64,000 bases of DNA from Kutzneria sp. (GCA_019239965.1 JAFAZC010000052.1:1-64000), one strand, 5' to 3'; positions 44,825 to 54,534 are shown, counted from the stretch's first letter. The notes: a model not told the origin generated them from the sequence alone. Numbers and translations: made by a program.

Positions 44825-46407
44825 GATGCCGCCTCCGCTGAGGCTCTGTTGTCCGCCGCCTCCGCTGAGATACACGCGTCGGCGGTGTTGTCTGTCGCCT
44901 CCGCTGAGATACACGCGCCGGTGGTCAGGGCCTCTTCGCTCGTCGAGCCGGCGTCGAGCACCGCGTCCACCAGCGCATCGATGTCGACGGTGGTGGCATT
45001 GGGGTTCAGCAGGGTGCACTTCAGGCAGGTCGAGGCTGGCACGCCGACGTCAGTGCGGCCGACCAAGGCCCGGCCCGAGGCCATCAGACGTCGCCGCAGG
45101 GCGGCGTTGACCGCGTTGGCCAAGGCGGGATCCCTTGTCCGATACCGAAAGACCACCGTAGTGAGTTCGGCGGGCGCGACGAGCTCGAGCCGCTCGTCCA
45201 TGGTGATCCTGTGTTGTGCGTAGACCGCGAGGTCATGGCACGCCTGGAGCATGCCGCCGAGCCCGCGGCGGCCGTGGGCCAACAGCGTCGCGGCGACCTT
45301 CACCGCGTCGGCCCGCCGCGTCGTCTGCAGGCTCATGCCCAGCCTGCCGTCGTACCCAGCCGTGACGTCGTCGGCAGGGTTGAGGTAGGCGACCTGCCGG
45401 TCCAGTGCCCCGAACGCGGTCGGGTCCCGGACCAGCAGCGCGCTGGCCGCCGCCGGCTGCCAGCCGATCTTGTGTAGATCCACGGTGATCGAATCGGCGT
45501 GCCTGATGCCGGACACCTTGGCCGCCAACTGGTCGCAGAACAGCGCGCCGAACCCGTAGGCCGCGTCCACATGCAGCCATGTTCCCGTGTCCGCGGCCAG
45601 GTCGGCCAGCTCCGGAAGGGGGTCGACGGAGCCGAAATCCGTGGTACCCGCGGTGGCGAAGATCGCTATCGGTGTACCGCCACCGGCGAGCAGCTGCTCG
45701 GCCGCGGCCACCCGCATCCTGCGACGGCCGTCGACGGGAACCATCCGCACGGCGGCTTCGCCGAGTCCAAGCGCGGCGCATGCCCGGTGCACGGAGAAGT
45801 GCGCCAGCTCCGAGCACAGCACCACCGGTCGTTCCAGCGCGCCGACGCCGTCGCTGCGCACATCGATGCCAAGGCGGGCCGCTGTCGAGTCCCTCGCCAG
45901 CAGCAGGGCGGTCAGGTTGGACAGCGAGCCCCCCGGAGTGAACACGCCGTCAGCGCCGGCTGGCAGTCCCGCCAGACCGGCGAGCACGTGCACCACCCAC
46001 CGCTCCATCGCGATGCCCGCCGGACCGGAGTCGTAGGTGTCCAACGAGGAGTTGGCGGCACTGGCCAGGGTGTCGGCCGCGACCGCGACCGCGAGCGGGG
46101 GCGGCTGCAGGTGCGCGGCGGCCATCGGACTGGCGGGATCCATGCCGTGCTCCACCAGAACGCTGGCGATTCGGCTCAGCGCCTGATCGGTGCCGATGCC
46201 AAGCTCGGGCAGGACGGCCGGTCCGAGTGCGCGCATCGCGGCGTCGAGCACCTCCCCAGGCCTGCCCATGGGCAGTGGGCCGCCCGGATGCTTCGCGGCG
46301 AGCGCGGCGGCAACCGACGTCGAGACCGCGGTGGCCACATCCACAAGGCCGCCGGCGGTGCCGGTGACGCGATGACGGGACGTCGCCCGACTGAGAGCCG
46401 AGATCAC
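44821..46407 (-). CDS. PLP-dependent amino-acid decarboxylase of siderophore pathway
   Basis: Group II PLP decarboxylase, 528 residues, homologous to DesA/RhbB-type enzymes that turn lysine, ornithine or 2,4-diaminobutyrate into the siderophore diamine. GVFTPGGSLSNLTALLLAR is the substrate/PLP loop; WLHVDAAYGFGALF holds the PLP-binding Asp; the Schiff-base Lys is in VDLHKIGWQPAAASALL. The C-terminus is unusual: after TSEEALTTGA it repeats ACISAEA with Asp-Asn linkers, coded by a tandem repeat. First gene of the operon; GTG start with GGAGGT upstream and a palindromic iron box 24 bases before the start. Confidence 0.9.
   Translation of the reverse strand: MISALSRATSRHRVTGTAGGLVDVATAVSTSVAAALAAKHPGGPLPMGRPGEVLDAAMRALGPAVLPELGIGTDQALSRIASVLVEHGMDPASPMAAAHLQPPPLAVAVAADTLASAANSSLDTYDSGPAGIAMERWVVHVLAGLAGLPAGADGVFTPGGSLSNLTALLLARDSTAARLGIDVRSDGVGALERPVVLCSELAHFSVHRACAALGLGEAAVRMVPVDGRRRMRVAAAEQLLAGGGTPIAIFATAGTTDFGSVDPLPELADLAADTGTWLHVDAAYGFGALFCDQLAAKVSGIRHADSITVDLHKIGWQPAAASALLVRDPTAFGALDRQVAYLNPADDVTAGYDGRLGMSLQTTRRADAVKVAATLLAHGRRGLGGMLQACHDLAVYAQHRITMDERLELVAPAELTTVVFRYRTRDPALANAVNAALRRRLMASGRALVGRTDVGVPASTCLKCTLLNPNATTVDIDALVDAVLDAGSTSEEALTTGACISAEATDNTADACISAEAADNRASAEAAS
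44831..44917. repeat. in-frame tandem repeat at decarboxylase 3' end
   Basis: Three copies of gcctccgctgag (44831, 44858, 44897), two of them extended to 21 bases (gcctccgctgagatacacgcg), with periods of 27 and 39 bases, all multiples of three. They encode the C-terminal ISAEA repeats of the decarboxylase. On the coding strand each copy carries CTCAGCGGAGGC, so the ribosome site of the next gene (copy nearest the start codon) exists in triplicate. Confidence 0.75.
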
Positions 46408-46431
46408 GGGACCTCCGGATACGAGACCGAT

Positions 46432-46448
46432 AAGGTAAGCCTTACCTT
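46432..46448. promoter_or_regulatory. iron box (IdeR/DmdR-type operator)
   Basis: AAGGTAAGCCTTACCTT, a perfect 17-base palindrome around a central C, 24 bases upstream of the decarboxylase start. It closely resembles the DtxR/IdeR/DmdR consensus ttAGGTTAGSCTAACCTaa, with AGGTAAG and CTTACCT half-sites. A further half-site-like taagg follows at 46451. It should repress the siderophore operon when iron is plentiful. Confidence 0.85.
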
Positions 46449-46617
46449 GCTAAGGTGTGCGATCCTCTGTCAAGGAAGACCGCACGGTGGACCATCGGAT
46501 TCGCGCGGTCCAGCCGCTGCCTGGGTGGAACCGTGGTCCGAAGGGTCGACCGTCGTGGCATACCGGTAACCTGGCCACCATTGGCCAGCGGACCGTTGAT
46601 CTCGCTAGGAGGGACCT

Positions 46618-47013
46618 GTGTCACCGGAGCAGATCGCCGCGCTCGTGGCAGCCGGTGCGTTCGTGTTGCTGGCACTGGTGGGGGTGGTCGTGCTGATCAA
46701 GCTCGGACGCACCCTCGACGAGGCGACGGTCACCATCCGCAAGGCGCGCGAGAACACCGATCCGCTGTTCAGCGAGGCCAACACGACGTTGACCCATGTC
46801 AACACGCAGCTGGAGCGGGTCGACGGCATCACCGCGAACGCCCGTGCCGTCACCGGCAACGTGTCCGCGCTGACCTCACTGTTCACCGCCACCCTCGGCG
46901 GCCCCCTCGTCAAGGTGGCCGCTCTGTCCTACGGGATCAGCAAGGCGGCAAGGGCCCGGCGGGCCAAGGCGACCGACGGGCGGGGCAGGCGGTCACGGCG
47001 GGGGAGGCGGTGA
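46618..47013 (+). CDS. DUF948 membrane-anchored protein
   Basis: A 131-residue protein with an N-terminal membrane helix (residues about 5-28) and a long amphipathic, probably coiled-coil helix with many Asn/Thr (EATVTIRKARENTDPLFSE, NTTLTHVNTQLERVDGI), ending in a basic tail KATDGRGRRSRRGRR. This is the DUF948 family found just before alaS in many actinobacteria. Function unknown. Its stop overlaps the next start in TGATG. Confidence 0.88.
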   Translation: MSPEQIAALVAAGAFVLLALVGVVVLIKLGRTLDEATVTIRKARENTDPLFSEANTTLTHVNTQLERVDGITANARAVTGNVSALTSLFTATLGGPLVKVAALSYGISKAARARRAKATDGRGRRSRRGRR

Positions 47014-47315
47014 TGCGGCGGCTGTTCTGGCTTGGACTCGGTGTCGCCGCCGGCGTCGCCGTGAGCCGCAAGATCGCCGGGTTCGCCCATCGGGCAACTC
47101 CCGCCGGCGTGGCCGAGAACCTCGCGGACGCCGTCCGCGAGATGGCCGGCGCGCTGGGTACCTTCGGCGCTGACGTGCGTGCTGGTATGGCCGAGCGGGA
47201 GGAGGAGCTGGCCAGCGAGGTCGAGCGGAAGACCGGCTACAGCTACTCCCGGCGGCGCGGATATGCGGCGGCACCCTCGGACGCTGCGCGAGCGCGCGGG
47301 GCGGACGGGAGGTAG
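47013..47315 (+). CDS. hypothetical protein of the DUF948-alaS cluster
   Basis: A 100-residue protein with one N-terminal hydrophobic segment (LFWLGLGVAAGVAVSRKIAGF), then an alpha-helical acidic stretch (NLADAVREMAGALGTFGAD, MAEREEELASEVERK) and a basic Ala/Arg tail. It is translationally coupled to the DUF948 gene (TGATG) with GGGGGAGG as ribosome site. Such a protein commonly follows DUF948 and precedes alaS. Function unknown. Confidence 0.75.
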   Translation: MRRLFWLGLGVAAGVAVSRKIAGFAHRATPAGVAENLADAVREMAGALGTFGADVRAGMAEREEELASEVERKTGYSYSRRRGYAAAPSDAARARGADGR

Positions 47316-47387
47316 TTCGCTCCCGCCCGCCATCCGGTGCTCGTTCCCATCCGCCGCTCGACTACTTTCACCGCAAGGACTTCAGCC

Positions 47388-50048
47388 GTGCAGACCCATG
47401 AGATCATCAAACGTTTCCGCGAGCATTTCCAGCGCGCCGGCCACACGGTCGTGCCGAGTGCCTCACTGATCCTCGACGACCCGAACCTGTTGTTCGTCAA
47501 CGCGGGAATGGTGCCGTTCAAGCCGTACTTCCTCGGCGAGGCCCCGCCACCGTGGCGGCGCGCCACCAGCATCCAGAAATGCGTGCGCACCGGCGACATC
47601 GACGAAGTCGGCAAGACCACCCGACACCTGACCTTCTTCCAGATGGCCGGCAACTTCTCCTTCGGCGACTACTTCAAGGACGATGCCATCCGGCTGGCCT
47701 GGGAACTGATCACCAAGTCGCGTGACGACGGCGGCTATGGCTTCGATCCTGACCGACTGTGGGTCACCGTCTATGTCGATGACGACGAGGCGATCGAGCT
47801 GTGGCAGAAGATCGCCGGGCTTCCTCCCGAGCGGATCCAGCGTCGCGGCATGGAGGACAACTTCTGGTCGATGGGCGTGCCCGGCCCATGCGGCCCCTGT
47901 TCGGAGATCTACTTCGACCGCGGCCCCGAGCACGGGCGTGAAGGTGGGCCCGTCGCCGACGAGGACCGGTACCTGGAGATCTGGAACCTGGTCTTCCTGC
48001 AGAACGTGCGCGGCGAGGGAGGCGGCAAGTCCGACTTCCCAATCCTCGGCGACCTGCCGACCCGCAACATCGACACCGGCATGGGCGTCGAGCGGGTCGC
48101 CTCGCTGCTGCAGGGCGTGGACAACGTCTACGAGACCGACCTCGTGCGGGCGGTGATCACCAAGGCGGAAGAGTTGTCCGGCCGCCGCTACGGGGACAAC
48201 GCCGACGACGACGTGCGGTTCCGCGTCATCGGCGACCACGCGCGAAGCGGCATCATGATCGTCGCTGACGGTGTCAGCCCCGGCAACGAGGGCCGCGGCT
48301 ACGTGCTGCGCAGGCTGCTGCGCCGGATCGTGCGGTCCTGCCGGCTGCTCGGCGTCACCGAGCCGGTGCTGGGCCAGTTCGCCGCCGTGGTGCGTGACGA
48401 GATGGGTCCCTCCTATCCAGAACTGGTCAGCGACTTCGAGCGTATCGACGCCGTGGTGCGTGCCGAGGAGGACGCCTTCCTCGCCACACTGAGCACCGGG
48501 TCGAGGATCTTCGACACCGCCGCCGCCGAGATCCGGGCCACCGGTGGTTCGGTGCTCGCCGGCGACAAGGCGTTCCAGCTGCACGACACCTACGGCTTCC
48601 CGATCGACCTGACCCTGGAGATGGCCGCCGAACAGGGACTGAAGGTCGACGAGGAGGGCTTTCGCCGGCTGATGACCGAACAGCGGCAGCGGGCCAAGGC
48701 CGACGCCGCCGCGCGCAAGACAGGCCACGGCGACGCCTCGGCCTACCGCGGTGTGCTGGAACGCCACGGGCGCACGGATTTCCTCGGCTACACCGAGCTC
48801 ACCGGCGAGGCCAGGGTCGTCGGCCTGCTCGTTGCCGGTGCCCCGCGGCCGGCCGCCGGCACCGGCACCGAGGTGGAGATCGTGCTGGACCGGACCCCGT
48901 TCTACGCCGAAGGCGGCGGCCAGCAGGCGGACACCGGCAGGATCGTCGCCGACGGGGCCGTGCTGGAGGTGCACGACGTCCAGTCTCCGGTGCCGGGCCT
49001 GACCGTGCACCGGGCCAGGGTCGTCTCCGGCGAGATCGTGCTCGACGCCGGCGTGCAGGCCGAGGTCGATGTCACGAGGAGGACCGCCATCGCCCGCTCG
49101 CACTCCGCGACCCATCTGGTGCACGCCGGCGTCCGTAAGGCCATCGGCGACACAGCCGCGCAGGCCGGTTCGCTCAACGCACCCGGCCGACTGCGGTTCG
49201 ACTTCACCTCTCCCGGCGGTGCGGTGCCCGCCAGTGTGCTCGCCGACGTCGAAGACGAGGTCAACGACGTGTTGCTGCACGACCATGTCGTGCGCGCCGA
49301 GGTGCTGTCGATGGAGCAGGCACGCAAGTCCGGTGCCATCGCCCTGTTCGGCGAGAAGTACGGTGACAAGGTCCGTGTGGTCACCATCGGCGACTACTCC
49401 AAGGAGCTGTGCGGCGGAACCCACGTGCACCGCTCCGGCGAGATCGGCGTGATCAAGCTGCTGTCGGAGGCCTCGATCGGTTCCGGTGTGCGCAGGGTCG
49501 AGGCGCTCGTCGGGATGGACGCCTACCGGTTCCTTGCCCGCGAGCACGTCCTGGTCTCCCAACTCGCCGAGCAGTTCAAGGCCCGCCCCGAGGAGCTGCC
49601 GGAGCGGATCGCGCAGACGGTCGAACGGCTGCGTGCCGCAGAGAAGGAACTGGAGCGGGTGCGCGGCGCGCACCTGCTGTCCTCGGCCGGCACGTTGGCC
49701 GACGGCGCCGAGGACATCGCGGGCACGGCCCTGGTGGCCGCCACGGTGCCGTCCGGCGTGTCCGCGACCGACCTGCGCACGCTCGCCAACGACGTGCGGG
49801 TCCGTCTCGGTGACCGGCGCGGCGTCGTGGTGCTGTTCGCACCGGACGGCGAGAAGGTCGGCTTCGTTGTTGCCACCACGGCCGCGGCGAGGCACGCTGG
49901 AGTTGCCGCGGGCAAACTGGTACCGGTCTTCGGGGTGGCCATCGGGGGCAGGGGCGGCGGCAAGCCGGACATGGCCCAGGGCGGTGGCACCAACCCCGCC
50001 GGTGTGCCGGCGGCGATCGAGGCCTTGCGGGCCGAACTGGGGCGGTGA
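47388..50048 (+). CDS. alaS: alanyl-tRNA synthetase
   Basis: Class II synthetase of 886 residues, full length. [10 protein letters not shown] at the start and [17 protein letters not shown] with the motif 1-2 region [20 protein letters not shown] are typical. The editing domain has the zinc motif [10 protein letters not shown] and [13 protein letters not shown]. The C-terminal DHHA1 part ends [15 protein letters not shown]. The GTG at 47388 was chosen for homology and the AAGGAC site upstream; the open frame extends 17 codons further but without similarity. Confidence 0.97.
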   Translation: MQTHEIIKRFREHFQRAGHTVVPSASLILDDPNLLFVNAGMVPFKPYFLGEAPPPWRRATSIQKCVRTGDIDEVGKTTRHLTFFQMAGNFSFGDYFKDDAIRLAWELITKSRDDGGYGFDPDRLWVTVYVDDDEAIELWQKIAGLPPERIQRRGMEDNFWSMGVPGPCGPCSEIYFDRGPEHGREGGPVADEDRYLEIWNLVFLQNVRGEGGGKSDFPILGDLPTRNIDTGMGVERVASLLQGVDNVYETDLVRAVITKAEELSGRRYGDNADDDVRFRVIGDHARSGIMIVADGVSPGNEGRGYVLRRLLRRIVRSCRLLGVTEPVLGQFAAVVRDEMGPSYPELVSDFERIDAVVRAEEDAFLATLSTGSRIFDTAAAEIRATGGSVLAGDKAFQLHDTYGFPIDLTLEMAAEQGLKVDEEGFRRLMTEQRQRAKADAAARKTGHGDASAYRGVLERHGRTDFLGYTELTGEARVVGLLVAGAPRPAAGTGTEVEIVLDRTPFYAEGGGQQADTGRIVADGAVLEVHDVQSPVPGLTVHRARVVSGEIVLDAGVQAEVDVTRRTAIARSHSATHLVHAGVRKAIGDTAAQAGSLNAPGRLRFDFTSPGGAVPASVLADVEDEVNDVLLHDHVVRAEVLSMEQARKSGAIALFGEKYGDKVRVVTIGDYSKELCGGTHVHRSGEIGVIKLLSEASIGSGVRRVEALVGMDAYRFLAREHVLVSQLAEQFKARPEELPERIAQTVERLRAAEKELERVRGAHLLSSAGTLADGAEDIAGTALVAATVPSGVSATDLRTLANDVRVRLGDRRGVVVLFAPDGEKVGFVVATTAAARHAGVAAGKLVPVFGVAIGGRGGGKPDMAQGGGTNPAGVPAAIEALRAELGR

Positions 50049-50103
50049 GCCGGGCCGTGCGGACGCCCGGACGCCCCGGGATCGCGGCAGGACGAGGAGG
50101 AGC

Positions 50104-50634
50104 GTGGCGCTGAGCAAGCCTGAGTCGGGGACCGGGCCGGCCGTGCGTGGTCCGGACCGGCCTGGCCTCGACGACCCCGGACGCGGACGCCGCCTCGGGG
50201 TCGACGTCGGATCGGTGCGTGTCGGTGTGTCGCTCAGTGATCCGTCGCCGCTCCTGGCCACACCACTGGTGACCCTGGCCCGAGACGAGCGGACCGGCCG
50301 CGATCTGGACCAGCTGCGCGACATCGTCGCCGAGCACCAGGTCGTCGAGGTGGTCGTTGGCCTGCCGACGACGCTTGCCGGCCGACACGGCGTCGCCGCG
50401 CGAACGGCACAGCACTATGCCGACGCGCTCGGCGCGCGGCTCACCGTTCCGGTGCGCCTTGCCGACGAGCGGCTGACGACCGTCACGGCGTCCAGACTGC
50501 TCACCGGCCAGGGGGTCCGCGGCCGTCGGCAGCGCGCCGTCGTCGACCAGGTGGCGGCCGTGGAGATCCTGCAGGCGTGGCTGGACGCGCGCGCGGCGGC
50601 ACTGGCCAGGGCAGGCGAAGGGAATCGGCCGTGA
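50104..50634 (+). CDS. ruvX: putative pre-16S rRNA nuclease / Holliday junction resolvase YqgF
   Basis: RNase-H-fold nuclease of 176 residues. [18 protein letters not shown] is the YqgF signature with the catalytic Asp; [15 protein letters not shown] and [16 protein letters not shown] follow, and [13 protein letters not shown] ends the fold with the last acidic residue. An N-terminal Pro/Gly-rich extension of about 30 residues precedes the domain. GTG start has GAGGAGGAG directly upstream. The stop overlaps the mltG start (GTGA). Confidence 0.93.
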   Translation: MALSKPESGTGPAVRGPDRPGLDDPGRGRRLGVDVGSVRVGVSLSDPSPLLATPLVTLARDERTGRDLDQLRDIVAEHQVVEVVVGLPTTLAGRHGVAARTAQHYADALGARLTVPVRLADERLTTVTASRLLTGQGVRGRRQRAVVDQVAAVEILQAWLDARAAALARAGEGNRP

Positions 50635-51860
50635 ACGACGTGTCCCACGAGGACGACCTCGACCTCTTCGACGCCGACGAGATCGACGAGTCGCCGGAGG
50701 AGAAGCCGCGCCGTACGTGGCAGATCTGGGCTCTGGTCGCCGTGGTCGTGCTGCTGCTCGGCGGCGGCGCCTACTACGGTGTCGGCAGAGTGCTCGGTGT
50801 CGGCTATTTCGGCGACTACAGCGGCGACGGCGACGGTGACGTCCTGGTCCACGTGCAGGACGGCGCGTCGACGAAGGCGATCGGGTCGATGCTCGCCGAC
50901 GCTGGCGTCGTCCGCAGCGCACGCGCCTTCGTCAACGCCGCCAGCGGCGACGACCGGATCGCCAGCCTGCATCCCGGCTACTACGTGATGAAGACCGCGA
51001 TGTCGGGTCGGGCCGCTGAGGCCAGAATCGCCGATCCCGCGAGCCGGGTCGGCAATGTGCAGATCCAGGGTGGGCTCCAGCTCAGCGACCTGCACAACCC
51101 AGACAACTCGGTCAAGTCAGGCATTCTGTCGCTGCTTGCCAACGCCAGCTGCGTCACGCTGAACGGAAAGCAGACCTGCACGCAGGTACGGGATCTCCAA
51201 CAGGCGGCCGCGACGGCTGACCCCGCGGAGCTCGGCGTGCCGGACTGGGCACTTCCCGCGGTGGCCAAGGCCGACCCGGCGCACCGACTCGAGGGCCTGA
51301 TCGTGGCCGGCGTGTACGACGTCAAACCCGGCTCGGACGCGCGGGAACTGCTCAAGACCGTGCTGACCGCCTCGGCGGCGACGCTGTCCGCCGTGCGGGT
51401 TCCCGCCCCGGGAGGGGAGAGCACGGTCGCGCTGCCCGCGCTGTCCAAGGACACCGGGCTGACCCCGTACCAGGTCCTCCAGGTCGCTTCGCTGATCGAG
51501 CGGGAGGCGATCGCGTCGGACTTCGCCAAGGTCTCCAGGGTCACCTACAACCGGCTCGCCGTCGGGATGCCGCTGCAGTACGACTCGACCATCAACTACG
51601 AGTTGGACCGGCCGCTGATCGCCACGTCCGACGCGGACCGGAACCGCGCCGGTCCCTACAACAGCTACCAGAACACTGGCCTCCCGCCGACCCCAATCTC
51701 CTCGCCGAGCCAGGCCGCGCTGGTGGCCGCGGCCAAGCCGGCGGAGGGCACCTGGCTGTACTTCGTCAAGTGCGACAAGGACGGCAACTCGTGCTTCGCC
51801 AACACCCAGGCGGAGCACGACGCGAATGTCAGGAAAGCCCGTGACGCGGGAGCCTTCTGA
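50631..51860 (+). CDS. mltG: endolytic peptidoglycan transglycosylase MltG
   Basis: Membrane-anchored lytic transglycosylase of 409 residues that cuts nascent glycan strands. An acidic N-terminus ([14 protein letters not shown]) precedes one membrane helix (about 30-52). The YceG domain follows: [11 protein letters not shown]...[26 protein letters not shown], and the catalytic Glu in [45 protein letters not shown] are conserved. GTG start overlaps ruvX by 4 bases; the 3' end overlaps aroE. Confidence 0.94.
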   Translation: MNDVSHEDDLDLFDADEIDESPEEKPRRTWQIWALVAVVVLLLGGGAYYGVGRVLGVGYFGDYSGDGDGDVLVHVQDGASTKAIGSMLADAGVVRSARAFVNAASGDDRIASLHPGYYVMKTAMSGRAAEARIADPASRVGNVQIQGGLQLSDLHNPDNSVKSGILSLLANASCVTLNGKQTCTQVRDLQQAAATADPAELGVPDWALPAVAKADPAHRLEGLIVAGVYDVKPGSDARELLKTVLTASAATLSAVRVPAPGGESTVALPALSKDTGLTPYQVLQVASLIEREAIASDFAKVSRVTYNRLAVGMPLQYDSTINYELDRPLIATSDADRNRAGPYNSYQNTGLPPTPISSPSQAALVAAAKPAEGTWLYFVKCDKDGNSCFANTQAEHDANVRKARDAGAF

Positions 51861-52713
51861 GCCGATACGGCCCCGTCGCGCGGCGGTCCTCGGCTCGCCT
51901 ATCGACCACTCGCTGTCCCCTGTCCTGCACGAGGCCGCCTATCGGGCGCTCGGCCTGGCCGGGTGGACCTTCGACCGGATCGAGTGCTCGGCGGAGCGGT
52001 TGCCGGAACTGGTTGGAGGGCTCGGTCCCGAATGGGCCGGGCTCGCGGTGACCATGCCGGGCAAGCGGGCCGCCCTCGCGTGCGCCACGGAGCGGACCCG
52101 TGTCGCCGAGCTCGTCGGCGCGGCCAACACTCTGGTGCCGAGGCCGGACGGTGGCTGGCTGGCCGACTGCACCGACGTGCAGGGCCTGCTGGGAGCGGTG
52201 CGGGCCGCGGGCGGATCCGACGGCGGCACCGGGGGAGCGATTCGTCGGGGAGTCGTGCTCGGCGCGGGCGGCACCGCGGCCGCGGCGCTGGTGGCCTTTG
52301 GCGAGCTGGGTATCGGTGAGACCGCGGTCGTGGTGCGGGATCCGGCACGGGCCGGCGATGTCCTCGCGTGCGCCGGGCGCCTCGGCGCCGAGGTGCGCCT
52401 GCTGCGGTGGTCCGAGGTCGACTTCGCAACGCTGTGTGCCGGGGCCGATCTCGTGGTCAGCACCGTGCCGTCCGCCGCGGCCGCCGAGCACGCCGCCGCG
52501 ATCGTCGGTGCCCGTTGCGTGTTCGACGTGCTCTACCATCCGTGGCCCACCCCGTTGGCGCGGGCCGCGCTCGACGCGGGCACCCGCTTCGTCACCGGCC
52601 TGGACATGTTGCTGTACCAGGCTTTCCCGCAGGTGCGGTGGTTCACCGGCCAGTCGGCCCCGGAGTCGGCCATGCGCGCGGCGCTGGCGGAGCGGACCGG
52701 CCGGAGCCTTTAG
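51826..52713 (+). CDS. aroE: shikimate dehydrogenase
   Basis: Shikimate pathway enzyme reducing 3-dehydroshikimate with NADPH, 295 residues. AAVLGSPIDHSLSPVLHEAAY is the shikimate-binding start; AVTMPGKRAAL holds the catalytic Lys (VTMPxK); GAANTLV, DCTDVQGLLGA and the cofactor motif VVLGAGGTAAAAL follow; GLDMLLYQAF is the C-terminal signature. ATG 51826 overlaps mltG by 35 bases; GTG 51841 is an alternative start. The stop overlaps the convergent MerR gene by 4 bases. Confidence 0.95.
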   Translation: MSGKPVTREPSEPIRPRRAAVLGSPIDHSLSPVLHEAAYRALGLAGWTFDRIECSAERLPELVGGLGPEWAGLAVTMPGKRAALACATERTRVAELVGAANTLVPRPDGGWLADCTDVQGLLGAVRAAGGSDGGTGGAIRRGVVLGAGGTAAAALVAFGELGIGETAVVVRDPARAGDVLACAGRLGAEVRLLRWSEVDFATLCAGADLVVSTVPSAAAAEHAAAIVGARCVFDVLYHPWPTPLARAALDAGTRFVTGLDMLLYQAFPQVRWFTGQSAPESAMRAALAERTGRSL

Positions 52714-53087
52714 TCGGGGGGTGCGTCGAGGCGACGGCGGACGGCGTCGAGGTAGGCGCTGATCGCGTCCCGGTTCCTTGTCAGGCAGCGGATACGGGCG
52801 TCCATCTGCGCGCGGTGGTGTTCGAGGGCCGTGAGCAGATCCGAGGTCGCGTCGGTGACGTGAATCGTGCACGGGTTGTCGAGGCAGGGCAGAACCTGCT
52901 TGATTATCTTGGTGGGAAGTCCGGCGTCGAGCAGCCCACGGATCTGGGTGACCCGGTCGACGAGGCTTTCGGCGTAGTCCCGGTAGCCGTTGGCCTCCCG
53001 GTCCGGGCTGAGCAGTCCCTGCTCCTCGTAGTAGCGCAGCAGACGTGTCGGCACGTGTGTGCGCCGGGAGAGTTCCCCGATCCTCAC
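52710..53087 (-). CDS. MerR-family transcriptional regulator
   Basis: MerR regulator of 125 residues. The winged helix-turn-helix is VRIGELSRRTHVPTRLLRYY followed by EEQGLLSPDREANGYRDY; the dimerisation helix is in the C-terminal half (LTALEHHRAQMDARIRCL). Two Cys (CLDNPCTIHVTD) precede that helix. GTG start. It is divergent from an MFS exporter gene, with a near-perfect MerR-type dyad between them, so it probably activates its own and the exporter's promoter on binding a drug-like ligand. Confidence 0.92.
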   Translation of the reverse strand: MRIGELSRRTHVPTRLLRYYEEQGLLSPDREANGYRDYAESLVDRVTQIRGLLDAGLPTKIIKQVLPCLDNPCTIHVTDATSDLLTALEHHRAQMDARIRCLTRNRDAISAYLDAVRRRLDAPPD

Positions 53088-53113
53088 GGCGGAATCCTTT
53101 CCGTTCCGGCTTC

Positions 53114-53133
53114 CCTTCACACTAGTGTCAAGG
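53114..53133. promoter_or_regulatory. MerR-type operator dyad
   Basis: CCTTCACACTAGTGTCAAGG, symmetric except for one position per arm, in the 61-base space between the divergent MerR and MFS genes. MerR activators bind such dyads, usually inside a promoter with a long spacer. Confidence 0.7.
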
Positions 53134-53148
53134 TTTGAGCATGGGCGC

Positions 53149-54534
53149 ATGACCGCTCCGCAGCCCGGTCGGCTCGCGACTCTTACCCTCCTGTCGCTCG
53201 CCCAGTTCCTCATCGCCCTCGACTACTCGATCATTTATGTCGCCCTACCGAGCATCGCAGGCGACCTGCGCCTGCAGCCCGCGCTCGCACAGTGGGTGGT
53301 GAGTGCCTACGCGGTGTTGTTCGCCGGGTTCCTCCTCCTCGGCGGTCGGCTGTCGGACCGGGTCGGGGCGCCGCGGCTGTTCCTCGTCGCCATCATCACC
53401 TTCGGTGTGGCCAGCGCGATCGGTGCCGCCGCCGGTGACGGGCCCACACTGCTTGCCGCGCGTGGCGCACAGGGGCTTGGGGCGGCCCTGCTGCAACCGG
53501 CTGTCCTCGGCCTCATCGGCACGACATTCCCCGCCGGACCAGCGCGGAGCAGGGCGCTGGCGGTGTGGGGCTCGGTGGGTGCTTCGGGGTTGGCCGTCGG
53601 TGTCCTTCTCGGGGGCGTGCTCACCACGGCGTCCTGGCGGTTGACCTTTGTCATCAACGTCCCGGTCACCGTGCTGTGCGCGCTGGGAGCGGTCATCCTT
53701 CTCGGCCCGGCTCGCGACCACGTCCAGGCCGGCACGGTGCCGACGCTGGGCTCGGTGCTGGGCACAGGCACGGTGCTGGCGCTGGTACTCGGACTCACCT
53801 TCGGTGCCCAATGGGGCTGGAACTCGGCACCGTGCCTGAGCTGCCTCGGTCTCGCGCTTGCTGGCTGCGTCGGGTTCGTCCGCAACGAGAGGAGCGCGCG
53901 CGGCGTGCTGATCGATCCGGTCCTCCGGCGTATCCGGTCGCTGCGGGTCGCGGCGGTGGCCACCGCGCTCTACATGGCCAGCGTCGGATCCGAGTTCTAT
54001 CTGCTCACCCTCGCCTTGCAGGTACTCAAGGGCTACCCGCCGCTACTGGCCGGGATGGCGTTTCTCCCGCTTGCCCTCATGGTGACGGTGGGGAGCACGA
54101 CGGCCGGCCGTGCGGTGCGGCGATGTGGTGCACCCCGGGTACTCGCCGGCGGATTCGCCGTGTCCGCCGCGGGCCTGCTGTGGCTCGCGTTCATGCTGCC
54201 GGGTGATTCTTACGCGGGTGATCTGCTCGTGGGGCTGCTGCTCAGTGGTTTTGGGCACGGAGCCGTCTACACGTCGATGTTCGTCATCGGCACACACGAC
54301 GTGCCGGCGGCGCGGCAGGGCACCGCGGGTGCCTTGCTCACCACCTCTCAGTACGTGGCCGGTGCGCTCACCGTCGCGGTGCTGACGCTCGTGCTCGGTT
54401 CGTCGCCGGACGACGCGCACTTCCAGGCCGCGTTCCTCCTCACCGCCGTGGCGGCGGCCTCGGGGTTCGGTCTTGCCGTAGGCATGGCGAACCACGTTCC
54501 GTTCGTCCGTTTAGATTCATCCTGTGGTGGGTAA
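53149..54534 (+). CDS. MFS multidrug efflux transporter (DHA2-like)
   Basis: Major facilitator transporter of 461 residues with 12-14 helices. LIALDYSIIYVALPSIAGDL is the motif D1 of drug:proton antiporters, GGRLSDRVGAPRLFLVAI motif A, and WGSVGASGLAVGVLLGGVLT motif C, all typical of DHA exporters (EmrB/QacA side). The divergent MerR regulator suggests drug-inducible expression. It ends 140 bases before the terpenoid operon in the same direction and may export that product, but this is inference. Confidence 0.92.
   Translation: MTAPQPGRLATLTLLSLAQFLIALDYSIIYVALPSIAGDLRLQPALAQWVVSAYAVLFAGFLLLGGRLSDRVGAPRLFLVAIITFGVASAIGAAAGDGPTLLAARGAQGLGAALLQPAVLGLIGTTFPAGPARSRALAVWGSVGASGLAVGVLLGGVLTTASWRLTFVINVPVTVLCALGAVILLGPARDHVQAGTVPTLGSVLGTGTVLALVLGLTFGAQWGWNSAPCLSCLGLALAGCVGFVRNERSARGVLIDPVLRRIRSLRVAAVATALYMASVGSEFYLLTLALQVLKGYPPLLAGMAFLPLALMVTVGSTTAGRAVRRCGAPRVLAGGFAVSAAGLLWLAFMLPGDSYAGDLLVGLLLSGFGHGAVYTSMFVIGTHDVPAARQGTAGALLTTSQYVAGALTVAVLTLVLGSSPDDAHFQAAFLLTAVAAASGFGLAVGMANHVPFVRLDSSCGG

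Noticed and set aside
47463-50324. A 953-codon open frame on the minus strand
   Set aside because: Lies opposite alaS and ruvX; His/Asp/Gly/Arg-rich translation without any recognised motif. Shadow frame.
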